Below, in pieces: positions 7,495 through 16,086 of a stretch of DNA of 64,000 nt. This DNA comes from Mycobacterium sp. 1100029.7 (lineage in GTDB: Bacteria; Actinomycetota; Actinomycetes; Mycobacteriales; Mycobacteriaceae), in assembly GCF_001665235.1 (NCBI RefSeq), contig NZ_LZSC01000049.1, forward strand, positions 1 to 64,000. Reading direction: 5' to 3'. The notes under the pieces were generated by a model that saw only the letters and a program-made list of their open reading frames with translations, searched no databases and was not told the origin of the DNA. The position numbers were made by a program, and so were the translations under genes. Every line of letters begins with the position of its first letter. Within the stretch, counting starts at the first letter, position 1.

Positions 7495-8904
7495 ATGAAA
7501 CGGCTCAGCGGCTGGGACTCGGTACTGCTGTACAGCGAGGCCCCGAATGTGCACATGCACACCATCAAAGTCGCGGTCGTCGAGATCGATCCCGATCGCC
7601 GAGACTTCGACATCGACTCGTTTCGCAAGGTCATCGGCGCGCGGCTGAACAAGCTCGAGCCCTTCACCTACCAGCTCGTCGACATTCCGTGGAAGTTCCA
7701 CCATCCGATGTGGCGCGAGCACTGCGAGGTGGACCTCGACTACCACATCCGCCCGATGCGCCTGGCCGAGCCGGGGGGGCGTCGCGAGCTGGACGACGCG
7801 ATCGGGCAGATCGCCAGCACCCCACTGGAGCGCGATCGTCCGCTCTGGGAGATGTACTTCATCGAAGGCCTGGCCAACAACCGGGTCGCGGTCGTCGGCA
7901 AGATCCACCACGCCCTGGCCGACGGCGTCGCATCGGCCAACCTGATGGCACGGGGCATGGACCTGCTGCCGACGCCAGAAAGCGGCCCGCAGCTCACCGA
8001 CCCCGCGCCCACCAAACCCCAACTGATGCGCTCGGCGTTCTTCGATCACCTCCGCCAAGCCCGCAAGCTGCCCGGGACTTTCCGCTATACGGCGCAGGGC
8101 ATCAACCGGGTTCGGCGCAGCTCGCGCAAGCTGTCACCCGAGCTGACCATGCCTTTCACGCCGCCTCCGACGTTCCTCAACCACCGGATCACCCCGGAGC
8201 GCCGGTTCGCCACCGCCACCCTGGCGCTCGCCGACATCAAGGAGACCGGCAAGCGGTGCGGCGCGACGATCAACGACGTGGTGCTGGCCATGTCCACCGG
8301 GGCGTTGCGCACCCTGTTGCTGCGTTACGACGGCACCGCCGAACCACTGCTGGCGTCCGTCCCCGCGAGTTTCGACTTCTCCCCGGAACGGATCTCGGGC
8401 AACTACTTCACCGGGCTGATGGTCGCGCTGCCCGCCGACCTGGAAGACCCGCTGGCCCGGCTGCAGGCCTGCCACGACAACGCCGCGTCCGCGAAAGAGG
8501 CGTTCCACCTGGTCGGACCGGAGCTGATCAGCCGATGGTCGGCCTACATGCCGCCGCTGGCCACCGAATCGTTCTTCCGCTGGGCATCCAGCCGGGACGG
8601 CCAGAACAAGGTGCTCAACCTTCCGATCTCGAATGTCCCGGGGCCGCGCGAGTACGGCCGGGTCGGCGGGGCCATGGTCACCGAGATCTATTCGGTGGGG
8701 CCGTTGACCGCCGGCAGCGGGCTGAACATCACGGTGTGGAGTTACGTCGATCAGCTCAACATCTCGGTGCTCTCCGACGGCGCCACCGTCAAGGACCCGC
8801 ACGAGGTGACCGAGGCCATGGTTGCCGACTTCATCGAATTACGCAGGGCTGCAGGGCTTTCCGAGGACCTGACGGTCGTCGAAGCCGCGATGGCGCCGGC
8901 CTGA
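7495..8904 (+). CDS. wax ester synthase/diacylglycerol acyltransferase (WS/DGAT, Rv0221-like)
   Basis: 469 residues. The N-terminal domain has the catalytic motif HHALADG (HHxxxDG, about residues 138-144) and GWDSVLLY at the start. The C-terminal domain has NVPGPRE and the typical glycine-rich ending region. These enzymes transfer fatty acyl groups from acyl-CoA to diacylglycerol or fatty alcohols for storage lipid in mycobacteria. The ATG is preceded by GGGGCAGCG. It lies downstream of lipC and upstream of the crotonase EchA1, giving a run of lipid genes. Confidence 0.9.
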   Translation: MKRLSGWDSVLLYSEAPNVHMHTIKVAVVEIDPDRRDFDIDSFRKVIGARLNKLEPFTYQLVDIPWKFHHPMWREHCEVDLDYHIRPMRLAEPGGRRELDDAIGQIASTPLERDRPLWEMYFIEGLANNRVAVVGKIHHALADGVASANLMARGMDLLPTPESGPQLTDPAPTKPQLMRSAFFDHLRQARKLPGTFRYTAQGINRVRRSSRKLSPELTMPFTPPPTFLNHRITPERRFATATLALADIKETGKRCGATINDVVLAMSTGALRTLLLRYDGTAEPLLASVPASFDFSPERISGNYFTGLMVALPADLEDPLARLQACHDNAASAKEAFHLVGPELISRWSAYMPPLATESFFRWASSRDGQNKVLNLPISNVPGPREYGRVGGAMVTEIYSVGPLTAGSGLNITVWSYVDQLNISVLSDGATVKDPHEVTEAMVADFIELRRAAGLSEDLTVVEAAMAPA

Positions 8905-9031
8905 GCGGGGCGCCCGCCCTACCGACCTCAATTCTTGGTAACGGGACTCTCTCCTGGTGCCAATGCCATTTCCGCTTGCGGCTACCATCAATCGATAACA
9001 GCCACCGGTTTCGAAGGAGATTGGCAGCACC

Positions 9032-9814
9032 GTGAGTGGGAATGAAGAAGCCAACGAGCCCGAGGTCCTGGTCGAACAACGCGGCCGCATCCTGATCATC
9101 ACGATCAACCGGCCCAAGGCCAAGAACGCCGTCAACTCCGCGGTGGCCAACGGTCTGGCCGAGGCCGTGGATCGGCTGGACGGAGACACCGAACTCTCGG
9201 TCGGCATCCTCACCGGGGCGGGCGGCTCGTTCTGCGCCGGCATGGACCTCAAGGCGTTTGCCCGTGGCGAGCTGCCCATCGTCGAGGGACGGGGCATGGG
9301 ATTCACCGAGCGGCCGCCGGACAAGCCGCTGATCGCGGCCGTCGAGGGTTACGCCCTGGCCGGTGGCACGGAGTTGGCACTGGCCACCGACCTGATCGTG
9401 GCGTCCAAGGATTCGGCCTTCGGCATCCCCGAGGTCAAGCGCGGGTTGGTCGCCGGGGGAGGCGGGCTGCTGCGGCTGCCACAGCGCATTCCGTCGGCCA
9501 TCGCGATGGAGCTGGCGCTGACCGGTGAGAACCTCAGCGCGGAGCGTGCCCATGCGCTGGGCATGGTGAACGTGCTGGCCGAGCCGGGTTCGGCGCTGGA
9601 CGCCGCGATCGAGCTGGCCGAGAAGATCGCCGCGAACGGGCCGCTGGCGGTGGCCGCGACCAAGCGCATCATCGTCGAGTCGCGCGGCTGGAGCCCCGAG
9701 GAGATGTTCGGCGAGCAGAACAAGCTGCTGGCGCCGGTGTTCTCGTCGAACGACGCCAAGGAAGGCGCCATCGCGTTCGCCGAGAAGCGCGCGCCGCAGT
9801 GGACCGGCACCTGA
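9032..9814 (+). CDS. echA1: enoyl-CoA hydratase/isomerase (EchA1-like)
   Basis: 260-residue crotonase. The first oxyanion-hole segment is GSFCAGMDLKAFA and the second is EGYALAGGTELALATD. GIPEVKRGLVAGGGGLLRLP follows, and LTGENLSAERAHALGMVN holds the region of the second acidic residue. It catalyses hydration or isomerisation of enoyl-CoA in beta-oxidation. The start is GTG 9032, with AAGGAG some 13 bases upstream. It is followed after about 70 bases by an acyl-CoA ligase gene, an arrangement suited to activation and oxidation of one acid. M. tuberculosis has echA1 at this place but not, as I recall, the ligase. Confidence 0.9.
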   Translation: MSGNEEANEPEVLVEQRGRILIITINRPKAKNAVNSAVANGLAEAVDRLDGDTELSVGILTGAGGSFCAGMDLKAFARGELPIVEGRGMGFTERPPDKPLIAAVEGYALAGGTELALATDLIVASKDSAFGIPEVKRGLVAGGGGLLRLPQRIPSAIAMELALTGENLSAERAHALGMVNVLAEPGSALDAAIELAEKIAANGPLAVAATKRIIVESRGWSPEEMFGEQNKLLAPVFSSNDAKEGAIAFAEKRAPQWTGT

Positions 9815-9887
9815 GCCAGATGTAATACACTATGTTCGTAGAGTCCGGGTTAGGACGCAAAAGGGTTGGGATGCAGAGGGATCGAGT

Positions 9888-11396
9888 ATGAGCATTTCGT
9901 TGCTTCTCGAGATGGCTGCGTCGAGCAACCCTGAGCGCACCGCCGTGGTCTCGGGGGATACCCGGCTGACGACCCAGGAACTCAGCGATCTTGCCGACGG
10001 CGGCGCGGGCGTGATCGCGGAATCCGGCGCCCAGCACGTCGTCTATGTCGGCGTCGGCGGCGTGATGCTGCCGGTGCTGATCTTCGCCGCGGCCCGGGCC
10101 GGGCTGGCCTTCACCCCGCTCAATTACCGGTTGTCCGCCGAGGGCATCCAGGCCTTGATCGAGCGGCTGCCCGAACCACTGGTCATCGTCGATCCCCGCT
10201 ATCAGGAGATGGTCGGCGATGCGTCCAAGCGGGTGATCGGATCCGACGATTTCCTGGCCGCGGCCCGCAGCGCCGAACCGGCTGCGGAGTTTCCGGACCC
10301 GGAGTCCGTCGCGATCGTGCTGTTCACCTCGGGCACCACGTCGCAGCCCAAGGCCGTCGAACTCTCACACAACAACCTGACCAGTTATGTCACCGGAACC
10401 GTCGAATTCGATTCGGCCGCAGAGCAAGACGCGGCACTGATCTGCGTGCCGCCGTATCACATTGCCGGCGTCGGCGCCGCGCTGTCGAACCTCTACGCCG
10501 GCCGCAAGATGGTGTACCTGCCCAACTTCGACGCGAACGAGTGGGTGCGGTTGATCAACACCGAGCACGTGACCACCGCGACCCTGGTGCCCACCATGCT
10601 GGACCGCGTGGTCACGGTTCTCGAGGCCGGCGGTCACGAGCTGACGTCGCTGCGCAACCTGGCTTACGGCGGCTCGAAGGTGGGTCTGCCCTTGGTGCGT
10701 CGCGCCCTGGAGCTGTTGCCGGGAGTGGGATTCGTCAACGCCTACGGGCTGACCGAGACGAGCTCGACGATCGCCGTGCTGACGCCCGACGACCATCGCG
10801 CCGCCCAATCCGCGTCCGAGGTGGCCGCGATCAAGCGGCTGGGTTCGGTGGGTCGCCCGGTGCCCGGCATCGAGATCGAGATCCGCGACGACGAGGGCAA
10901 CGTGTTGCCGGCGGGCGAGACCGGAGAGCTTTTCGTGCGCGGCGAGCAGGTATCCGGGCGCTACACCGGAATAGGGTCGGTGCTCGACGAAAACGGTTGG
11001 TTCCCAACCAAAGACATCGCGATGCTCGACGAAGAAGGCTACCTGTTCATCGGTGGTCGCAGCGACGACACCATCATCCGCGGCGGGGAGAACATCGCGC
11101 CCGCGGAGTTGGAGGAGGTGCTGGTCGAGCACCCCCACGTGCACGATGTCGCCGTTGTCGGTGTCGAGGACTCGCAGTGGGGCCAGGCGATCGTTGCCGT
11201 GGTGGTGCCACGGGCGGGCGTCGACCCTGATCCCGAGGAATTGCGGGAGTACGTCCGCAAGAGTTTGCGCGGTTCGCGTACGCCGGACCGCGTAGTGTTT
11301 CGCGACGAGCTGCCGACCACACCCACGGGAAAGGTGCTGAGGCGGGACATCATAGAAAGCTTAGAAGGGTTGCAGGCCGCACCGGTCGAGCAGTAA
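9888..11396 (+). CDS. acyl-CoA synthetase / AMP-dependent ligase (FadD-type)
   Basis: 502-residue adenylate-forming enzyme. The P-loop-like motif is LFTSGTTSQPKAVE (about 150). AYGLTETSS and GELFVRGEQVSGRY define the adenylation core, and IIRGGENIAPAELEEVL marks the hinge. The C-terminal catalytic lysine lies in TPTGKVLRRDI. It activates a carboxylic acid to acyl-AMP and then acyl-CoA; the substrate is unknown. The adjoining crotonase and an 18-base gap to a 98-residue small protein suggest one transcription unit under the control of the TetR encoded just downstream. I do not recall it in the M. tuberculosis Rv0222-Rv0223c interval. Confidence 0.88.
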   Translation: MSISLLLEMAASSNPERTAVVSGDTRLTTQELSDLADGGAGVIAESGAQHVVYVGVGGVMLPVLIFAAARAGLAFTPLNYRLSAEGIQALIERLPEPLVIVDPRYQEMVGDASKRVIGSDDFLAAARSAEPAAEFPDPESVAIVLFTSGTTSQPKAVELSHNNLTSYVTGTVEFDSAAEQDAALICVPPYHIAGVGAALSNLYAGRKMVYLPNFDANEWVRLINTEHVTTATLVPTMLDRVVTVLEAGGHELTSLRNLAYGGSKVGLPLVRRALELLPGVGFVNAYGLTETSSTIAVLTPDDHRAAQSASEVAAIKRLGSVGRPVPGIEIEIRDDEGNVLPAGETGELFVRGEQVSGRYTGIGSVLDENGWFPTKDIAMLDEEGYLFIGGRSDDTIIRGGENIAPAELEEVLVEHPHVHDVAVVGVEDSQWGQAIVAVVVPRAGVDPDPEELREYVRKSLRGSRTPDRVVFRDELPTTPTGKVLRRDIIESLEGLQAAPVEQ

Positions 11397-11413
11397 GCGG
11401 AGGACGAAAAATC

Positions 11414-11710
11414 ATGGTCAAGAACGGAACCCGTCTCACCAGCCAGGTGTGCGACACCCAGGTCATCGTCGTCAGGAGCGCCGACAGTCTCGACGACCTG
11501 CGCTGCGGTGGGGTGCCGATGGTGCCGATCGGCGGCGAGCGCTCCGGCGAACTGGACCCGGCCTTCTCCGACGGCACGGTGATGGGTAAGCGCTACGTCG
11601 ACGACGCCGGTGCCGAGGTACTGGTGACCAAGCCCGGCGCGGGCAGCCTGAGCATCGGCCAGACTCCGTTGGGGCTCAAAGAGGTCAAGCCGCTGCCCGC
11701 CAGCGACTGA
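11414..11710 (+). CDS. 98-residue small protein with two conserved-looking cysteine segments, partner of the acyl-CoA ligase
   Basis: The frame starts at ATG 11414 after GGAGGACG and only 18 bases past the ligase stop, so translation is probably coupled. Segments that look conserved are QVCDTQVIVV (Cys13), DDLRCGGVPMVP (Cys31), GKRYVD and KPLPASD at the C-terminus. There is no signal peptide or membrane span. Two cysteines about 18 residues apart could bind metal or be redox active, but this is inference. I do not recognise a named family. Its tight link to an acyl-CoA ligase suggests a helper for that pathway. Confidence 0.75.
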   Translation: MVKNGTRLTSQVCDTQVIVVRSADSLDDLRCGGVPMVPIGGERSGELDPAFSDGTVMGKRYVDDAGAEVLVTKPGAGSLSIGQTPLGLKEVKPLPASD

Positions 11711-11711
11711 G

Positions 11712-12380
11712 TTACTCGCTCTTGCCGGGAATTCCGTTGCGGGTGACGAATTCCCTTGCCTTGATCAGGAATTCGAGCTGCTCGCCAACCTGGCTGAGTG
11801 GACGGACGCTGCGGGTCGAGCGCGACAGCACGATCGCGCCCTCCAGTGCCGAGATCGACATCACCGCCAGCGAAGCCGCGTCGTCGTCGTCGAAGCCGTC
11901 GGTCATGAAAGCCCGGGTCAACGCGGTGCACCACCGGCCCAGAATCATGCCTGCCTCGTTGGTCAGGTCCTGATCGCTTTCGTCAGCACTGATCGCGGCC
12001 GCGACCACTGGACAGCCGGCGTGGAAGTCACCGTCGGTGAGCAAGCGCTCCCACAGCTCGATGAACTCGCGTAGCAGGGCGCGGGCGCCGTGGTCGGCCG
12101 CGCCGTCGATGGTGCCGGTGATGGAGTCACCCGAGTAGCGCAGCGCCTCGCGCAGGATCTGGTTGCGCCCGTCGGGGAAGTGGTAGTAGACCGACCCGCG
12201 GGGAGCGCCGCTGCGAGCCAGCACCGCGTCGATGGTGACGCCGGCGGCGCCGCGCTCCCGCATCACTTCGGCGGCGCTGACGAGCATCTTGGTCCGGGTG
12301 CCGCCGCGCTTGGACGGCGCAGCTCCGCGCGACAGGTCGCTGGTGGTAGGCACTGTCGTACCTCCTGGGGCTGAGGTCAT
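11712..12380 (-). CDS. TetR/AcrR-family transcriptional regulator
   Basis: 222 residues. The N-terminal helix-turn-helix domain spans about residues 30-75 (TIDAVLARSGAPRGSVYYHFPDGRNQIL, read in two parts), with the usual recognition-helix ending SVYYHFP. The ligand domain matches the LmrA/YxaF-like C-terminal subfamily (AGCPVVAAAI). It is convergent with the ligase/small-protein unit, ending one base away. Its ATG overlaps the stop of a 43-codon ORF (12377-12508). The three inverted repeats upstream (12559-12711) are candidate operators shared with the divergent crotonase at 12738. The ligand is probably an acyl-CoA or other hydrophobic acid, by context only. Confidence 0.88.
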   Translation of the reverse strand: MTSAPGGTTVPTTSDLSRGAAPSKRGGTRTKMLVSAAEVMRERGAAGVTIDAVLARSGAPRGSVYYHFPDGRNQILREALRYSGDSITGTIDGAADHGARALLREFIELWERLLTDGDFHAGCPVVAAAISADESDQDLTNEAGMILGRWCTALTRAFMTDGFDDDDAASLAVMSISALEGAIVLSRSTRSVRPLSQVGEQLEFLIKAREFVTRNGIPGKSE

Positions 12381-12508
12381 GCAGCGTGCTGGTGCCGTGA
12401 TACCGGCCAGTGCATGTTACGCGGGCTGAACCGGAATGACCGCCGTTTCAGGTCCGGTACCTCACGCGTGAACTGATAGCCGGCGACGTTGAGCTCGATG
12501 ATCCACAT
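12377..12508 (-). CDS. 43-residue small ORF translationally coupled to the TetR gene
   Basis: The ORF reads MWIIELNVAGYQFTREVP then DLKRRSFRFSPRNMHW and ends HQHAA. It is preceded by GGGAGAAAAACC directly before its ATG, a good ribosome-binding site, and its TGA overlaps the TetR ATG (ATGA type). The charged, aromatic-rich composition does not look like a signal or leader peptide. It could be a real microprotein or a translational relay that sets TetR synthesis. No family is recognised. It is too short to be caught by usual gene-length cut-offs. Confidence 0.55.
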   Translation of the reverse strand: MWIIELNVAGYQFTREVPDLKRRSFRFSPRNMHWPVSRHQHAA

Positions 12509-12558
12509 GGTTTTTCTCCCGGCCTAGTCCTGCACTCATGCGCCGGGGCCGGCGGCTC

Positions 12559-12711
12559 ATGATTATGCTGAGAATCATATAAGACATTGGTCTACTAAGC
12601 AACTTGTTAGTGCTACTAAACTCGCAGACCACGTAAATGTGTGACGCAGGTCATTTCTTCATGGTGAGCAGAAGCTGAGTAAACCGTAAGGATTATGCTT
12701 TATTGCATAAT
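12559..12711. promoter_or_regulatory. cluster of three inverted repeats in the TetR / crotonase divergent region
   Basis: The 230-base divergent gap is AT-richer than the window. It contains ATGATT-N8-AATCAT (12559-12578), ACTAA-N8-TTAGT (about 12594-12611) and the perfect ATTATGC-N6-GCATAAT (12692-12711). The nonamer GATTATGCT, or a close form, occurs at both 12561 and 12691. These are likely TetR operators controlling the divergent genes. The assignments are inferred from symmetry and position. Confidence 0.45.
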
Positions 12712-12737
12712 TTCTGCCATTGAGATTCACTTGTGTG

Positions 12738-13562
12738 ATGCCACACACGTCCAACAGCTCATCCGGCCAGATCCTTCCCGACCTGTCCACCGTGTCCCTG
12801 GAACGCGACGGCCACGTTTTGCTGATCGGTCTGAACCGAGCCGCTAAACGGAACTCGTTCGACCGCACCATGCTGGCCGAGCTGTCGCGCGCCTACGCAC
12901 TGCTGGAATCCGACGAGTCGCTGCGCGCGGGCGTGCTCTTCGGCCATGGCGCCCACTTCACCGCGGGACTCGACCTTGCCGACGTCGCCCCGGGCATCGC
13001 GGCCGGGGAGTCGCCGATGGCCGACGGCGGCCGCGATCCCTGGCGCTTGGACGGTGCCTGGACCACACCGTTGATCGCCGTCGCGCAGGGCTGGTGCATG
13101 ACGCTGGGCATCGAGCTGCTGCTGGCCGCCGATATCCGCATCGCGGCGGCCGGCACCCGATTCACTCAGCTCGAGGTGCGGCGCGGTATCTATCCCTTCG
13201 GCGGCGCCACGATCCGGCTGCCGCGCGAGGCCGGCTGGGGCAACGCCATGCGCTGGCTGCTGACGGGCGACGAGTTCGACGCCCACGAGGCGCACCGGAT
13301 CGGCTTGGTGCAGGAGGTCGCCGACGATGCGGCCACCGCACTGGCGCGCGCCCGCGAGATCGCCCACACCATCGCGGAGCGGGCGGCGCCGTTAGGCGTG
13401 CGGGCCACGTTGGAGTCCGCACACCTGGCACGCACGCAGGGCGAAGCGGCCGCGATCGAACGACTGCGCCCCGCCGTCAGCGAACTATTCGCCAGCGCGG
13501 ACGCCGCCGAGGGCGTGCAATCGTTCGTCGAACGCCGCGACGCCCAGTTCTCCGGCCGCTAG
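12738..13562 (+). CDS. enoyl-CoA hydratase/isomerase family protein (crotonase)
   Basis: 274 residues. The crotonase fold is shown by LNRAAKRNSFD, the oxyanion-hole segment GAHFTAGLDLADV, the second segment QGWCMTLGIELLLAADIRIA and RRGIYPFGGATIRLPREAGWG. The active-site acidic positions differ from classical hydratases, so it may be an isomerase, hydrolase or 1,4-dihydroxynaphthoyl-type member. The start at ATG 12738 (MPHTSNSSSG) is preferred over the TTG at 12720. It is divergent from the TetR unit and probably regulated by it. Convergent with the aldehyde dehydrogenase across a hairpin repeat. Confidence 0.85.
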   Translation: MPHTSNSSSGQILPDLSTVSLERDGHVLLIGLNRAAKRNSFDRTMLAELSRAYALLESDESLRAGVLFGHGAHFTAGLDLADVAPGIAAGESPMADGGRDPWRLDGAWTTPLIAVAQGWCMTLGIELLLAADIRIAAAGTRFTQLEVRRGIYPFGGATIRLPREAGWGNAMRWLLTGDEFDAHEAHRIGLVQEVADDAATALARAREIAHTIAERAAPLGVRATLESAHLARTQGEAAAIERLRPAVSELFASADAAEGVQSFVERRDAQFSGR

Positions 13563-13592
13563 CCGGGCGCTCGGCGCGGACAGGCGCGGGAA

Positions 13593-13663
13593 GGCTCCTG
13601 ACACCGAGCGTCACGCCAGCGTGGCTCCTGACACCGAGCGTCACGCTGGCGTGACGCTCGGTG
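13593..13663. repeat. tandem 30-bp repeat ending in a 15-bp perfect hairpin; likely bidirectional terminator
   Basis: Two near-identical 30-base units (13593-13622 and 13623-13652) begin GGCTCCTGACACCGAGCG. The second unit flows into an inverted repeat with arms CACCGAGCGTCACGC (13632-13646) and its complement (13649-13663). It sits between the converging crotonase and aldehyde dehydrogenase genes. There is no T-run, so termination would be of the GC-hairpin kind. Only two repeats with no spacers, so this is not a CRISPR. Confidence 0.55.
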
Positions 13664-13672
13664 CAGACAGGG

Positions 13673-15151
13673 TCAGCCTTCGAGGGTGTAGCCCATCGGC
13701 ATCAGCACGCTCTTCTGCTGTGTGAAATGCTCGACGCCCTCGGGGCCGTTCTCGCGGCCGATGCCGGAGTTCTTGTAGCCGCCGAACGGGCAGCACGGGT
13801 CGAAGGCGTACCAGTTGATCGCATACGTCCCGGTGCGGATCTTCTCCGAAACCTCGATGCCGTGCTGGATGTCGGTGGTCCAGACGCTGCCGGCCAGGCC
13901 GTAGGCCGAGTCGTTGGCGATCTTGATCGCCTCCTCCTCGGTGTCATACCCGATGATGCTCAGCACCGGGCCGAAGATCTCTTCCTGGGCAATCGTCATG
14001 CTGTTGTCGACGTCGGCGAACACCGTGGGCTGCACGAAGAATCCACTGTCCAGGCCCTCGGGGCGGCCGCCGCCGGTGACCACCCGCGCGCCCTCCTCGA
14101 TGCCCTTGGCGATGTAGCCCTCGACGCGGGCGCGCTGCTTCTCCGAGATCAGCGAGCCGATCTGCGCGGCCGGGTCCGACGGCGTCCCCACCGGCAGCAT
14201 CGCCACGAATTCGCCGACGGCGGTGACGATTTCGTCGTACCGCGAACGCGGGGCCAGGATGCGGGTCTGCGCCACGCAGGCCTGCCCGGTGTTCATGATC
14301 CCGGAGAACACCAGCATCGGGATCGACGCGGCCAGGTCGACGTCCTCCAGAATGATCGCCGCGGACTTGCCGCCAAGCTCCAGCGTGCACGGCTTGAGTA
14401 GATCGGCGGCGCGCTTGGCGACCTCCTTGCCGACGGCCGAGCTGCCGGTGAACGAGAAGATGTCGACGTCGGGGTTCGACGTCAGCGCCTGGCCGGTGTC
14501 GGCGCCACCGGGCACCACCGAAAGCACACCGTCGGGCAGGCCGGCGTCGGCGAACGCCTGGGCCAAAAGATTGGCCGTCAACGGTGTCTCGGCCGCGGGC
14601 TTGAGCACCACGGTGCAGCCGGCCAACAGCGCCGGGCCCAGCTTGTTGACCGCGAGGAACAGCGGCACGTTCCAGGCGACGATCGCGCCCACCACGCCGA
14701 TCGGCTCCCGGTGGACGATGGTCTGCCCGTAGCCGCCGGTGCGCACTTCTTGCCACTTGACCTGGTCGGCGGCGGGACCGGCGAAGAAGCCCAGCGCGCC
14801 GATCGAGCTCATCCAGTGCATCGTCTCGACGCTGGTCGGCGGCTGGCCCGTCTCGGCGCCCAGCCGGCTGACGAATTCGTCCTTGCGCTCCTCCATCAGG
14901 GCGAGCGCCTTGGCGAGGACGGCCGCGCGCTCCTTCGGCGGCGTCGACGGCCACGGGCCGTTGTCGAACGCCGCGCGGGCCGCGGCGACGGCAGCGTCGA
15001 CGTCCGCGGGCGCCGCGAGCGGCACCTTGCCGACGTACTCACCGGTGGCCGGACAGTGCACCTCGATGACCTGGTCCGTCGACGGCTCCGTCCACGTGCC
15101 GCCGATGAACAGCTTGTCGTACTCCGTCGTCTGGCTCAGGGTCTGAGTCAT
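13673..15151 (-). CDS. NAD(P)-dependent aldehyde dehydrogenase (Rv0223c-like)
   Basis: 492 residues. The aldehyde dehydrogenase signatures are present: cofactor loop FTGSSAVGKEVA, catalytic glutamate in LELGGKSAA, catalytic cysteine in NTGQACVAQ, and EEIFGPVLSII near the end. It oxidises an aldehyde to the acid. The start at 15151 (MTQTLSQ) follows AGGAGGAACGGCGGAC, a strong ribosome-binding site; the longer frame to 15256 is rejected. Its upstream neighbour on the same strand is the methyltransferase at 15257-16033. Confidence 0.92.
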   Translation of the reverse strand: MTQTLSQTTEYDKLFIGGTWTEPSTDQVIEVHCPATGEYVGKVPLAAPADVDAAVAAARAAFDNGPWPSTPPKERAAVLAKALALMEERKDEFVSRLGAETGQPPTSVETMHWMSSIGALGFFAGPAADQVKWQEVRTGGYGQTIVHREPIGVVGAIVAWNVPLFLAVNKLGPALLAGCTVVLKPAAETPLTANLLAQAFADAGLPDGVLSVVPGGADTGQALTSNPDVDIFSFTGSSAVGKEVAKRAADLLKPCTLELGGKSAAIILEDVDLAASIPMLVFSGIMNTGQACVAQTRILAPRSRYDEIVTAVGEFVAMLPVGTPSDPAAQIGSLISEKQRARVEGYIAKGIEEGARVVTGGGRPEGLDSGFFVQPTVFADVDNSMTIAQEEIFGPVLSIIGYDTEEEAIKIANDSAYGLAGSVWTTDIQHGIEVSEKIRTGTYAINWYAFDPCCPFGGYKNSGIGRENGPEGVEHFTQQKSVLMPMGYTLEG

Positions 15152-15256
15152 GTCCGCCGTTCCTCCTGATGATTGATTCACGTCGCGTCCCGGCCGATTG
15201 CGGGCAGTGATACGCGCCACCCTACCGAAGCCGACGCAAAACAAGAACACGTTCAT

Positions 15257-16033
15257 TCATCTGCTGGTGGGCGCCCGCAGCACGAGCACGAGATTGCTCA
15301 CCGCGAACTCGCGCAGCACGGGGACGCCCGTCAGCCACCAGGCCCATCGCGGGTGGTAGCGGGGAAATGCGGCCACCAACGCCCCGGTGTTCTCGGCCCA
15401 GCTCAAACCCTCGGCAGCCGACACCGCGAACAACGACGACCCGTAGTCGTTTTTCGCGCGATGGCCATGTTTGTGCGCATACCGGTCCGCCGCGCGGGCA
15501 CCGCCCAGGTAGTGCGCCAGGCCCATCTCGTGCCCGCCGAAGGGGCCCAGCCACACGGTGTAGGAGAGCACGGCCAGCCCGCCGGGCTTGGTCACCCGCA
15601 GCATCTCGGCGCCGAGCTGCCAGGGCCGCGGCACGTGCTCGGCGACATTGGACGACAAGCAGATGTCCACCGAGTCGTCGGCGAACGGCAATGCCATGCC
15701 CGACGCCCGGACGAAGCAATCCGCCGTCCGCGCCGAAGTCGGCCCGGTGGCGTGCATCTCGGTCGGGTCGGGTTCGACGCCGAGGTAGCGGACACCGACG
15801 CGGCCGAACGCCTCGGCAAAATAACCCGGGCCGCCGCCGACGTCGAGCAGGGTGCGGCCGGTCGGTGGTTCACCGCGGGCGCCCTGCCACAGGTCGCCGA
15901 TCATCGCGGCGGTATCGGCGGCGAGCGCGCCGTAGAAGCGGGCCGGGTCCGACTGCTCGTAGCGGAACTCCGACAGCAGCCGCACCGAACGCGACAGCGT
16001 CGCCCGCCGCGCGAAAACGTCGGTGACGGCCAC
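15257..16033 (-). CDS. class I SAM-dependent methyltransferase (Rv0224c-like)
   Basis: 258 residues from GTG 16033, which has AGGAGG five bases upstream (plus-strand CCTCCT at 16037-16042); this decides against the ATG at 16054. SAM motif I is TLLDVGGGPGYFAEAF (about 65). GVEPDPTEM follows, then SNVAEHVPRPWQLGAEMLRV, and VLSYTVWLGPFGGHEMG gives the later motifs. The C-terminus has a short hydrophobic stretch (FAVSNLVLVLRAP). The likely substrate is a lipid or glycolipid, because it is divergent from a GT4 glycosyltransferase, but this is inference. Confidence 0.88.
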   Translation of the reverse strand: MAVTDVFARRATLSRSVRLLSEFRYEQSDPARFYGALAADTAAMIGDLWQGARGEPPTGRTLLDVGGGPGYFAEAFGRVGVRYLGVEPDPTEMHATGPTSARTADCFVRASGMALPFADDSVDICLSSNVAEHVPRPWQLGAEMLRVTKPGGLAVLSYTVWLGPFGGHEMGLAHYLGGARAADRYAHKHGHRAKNDYGSSLFAVSAAEGLSWAENTGALVAAFPRYHPRWAWWLTGVPVLREFAVSNLVLVLRAPTSR

Positions 16034-16086
16034 AGTCCTCCTATCAAAGGCCAACCCTACGGACGTGCCAGCTAGGCTGGCGAGCG

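Noticed and set aside
6054..7667. Long minus-strand open frame of 537 codons
   Set aside because: It is antisense to lipC, a strongly supported gene; long antisense frames are common at this GC content.
13593..13663. Possible CRISPR
   Set aside because: Only two adjacent units without spacers, plus an inverted copy; no cas genes in the window.
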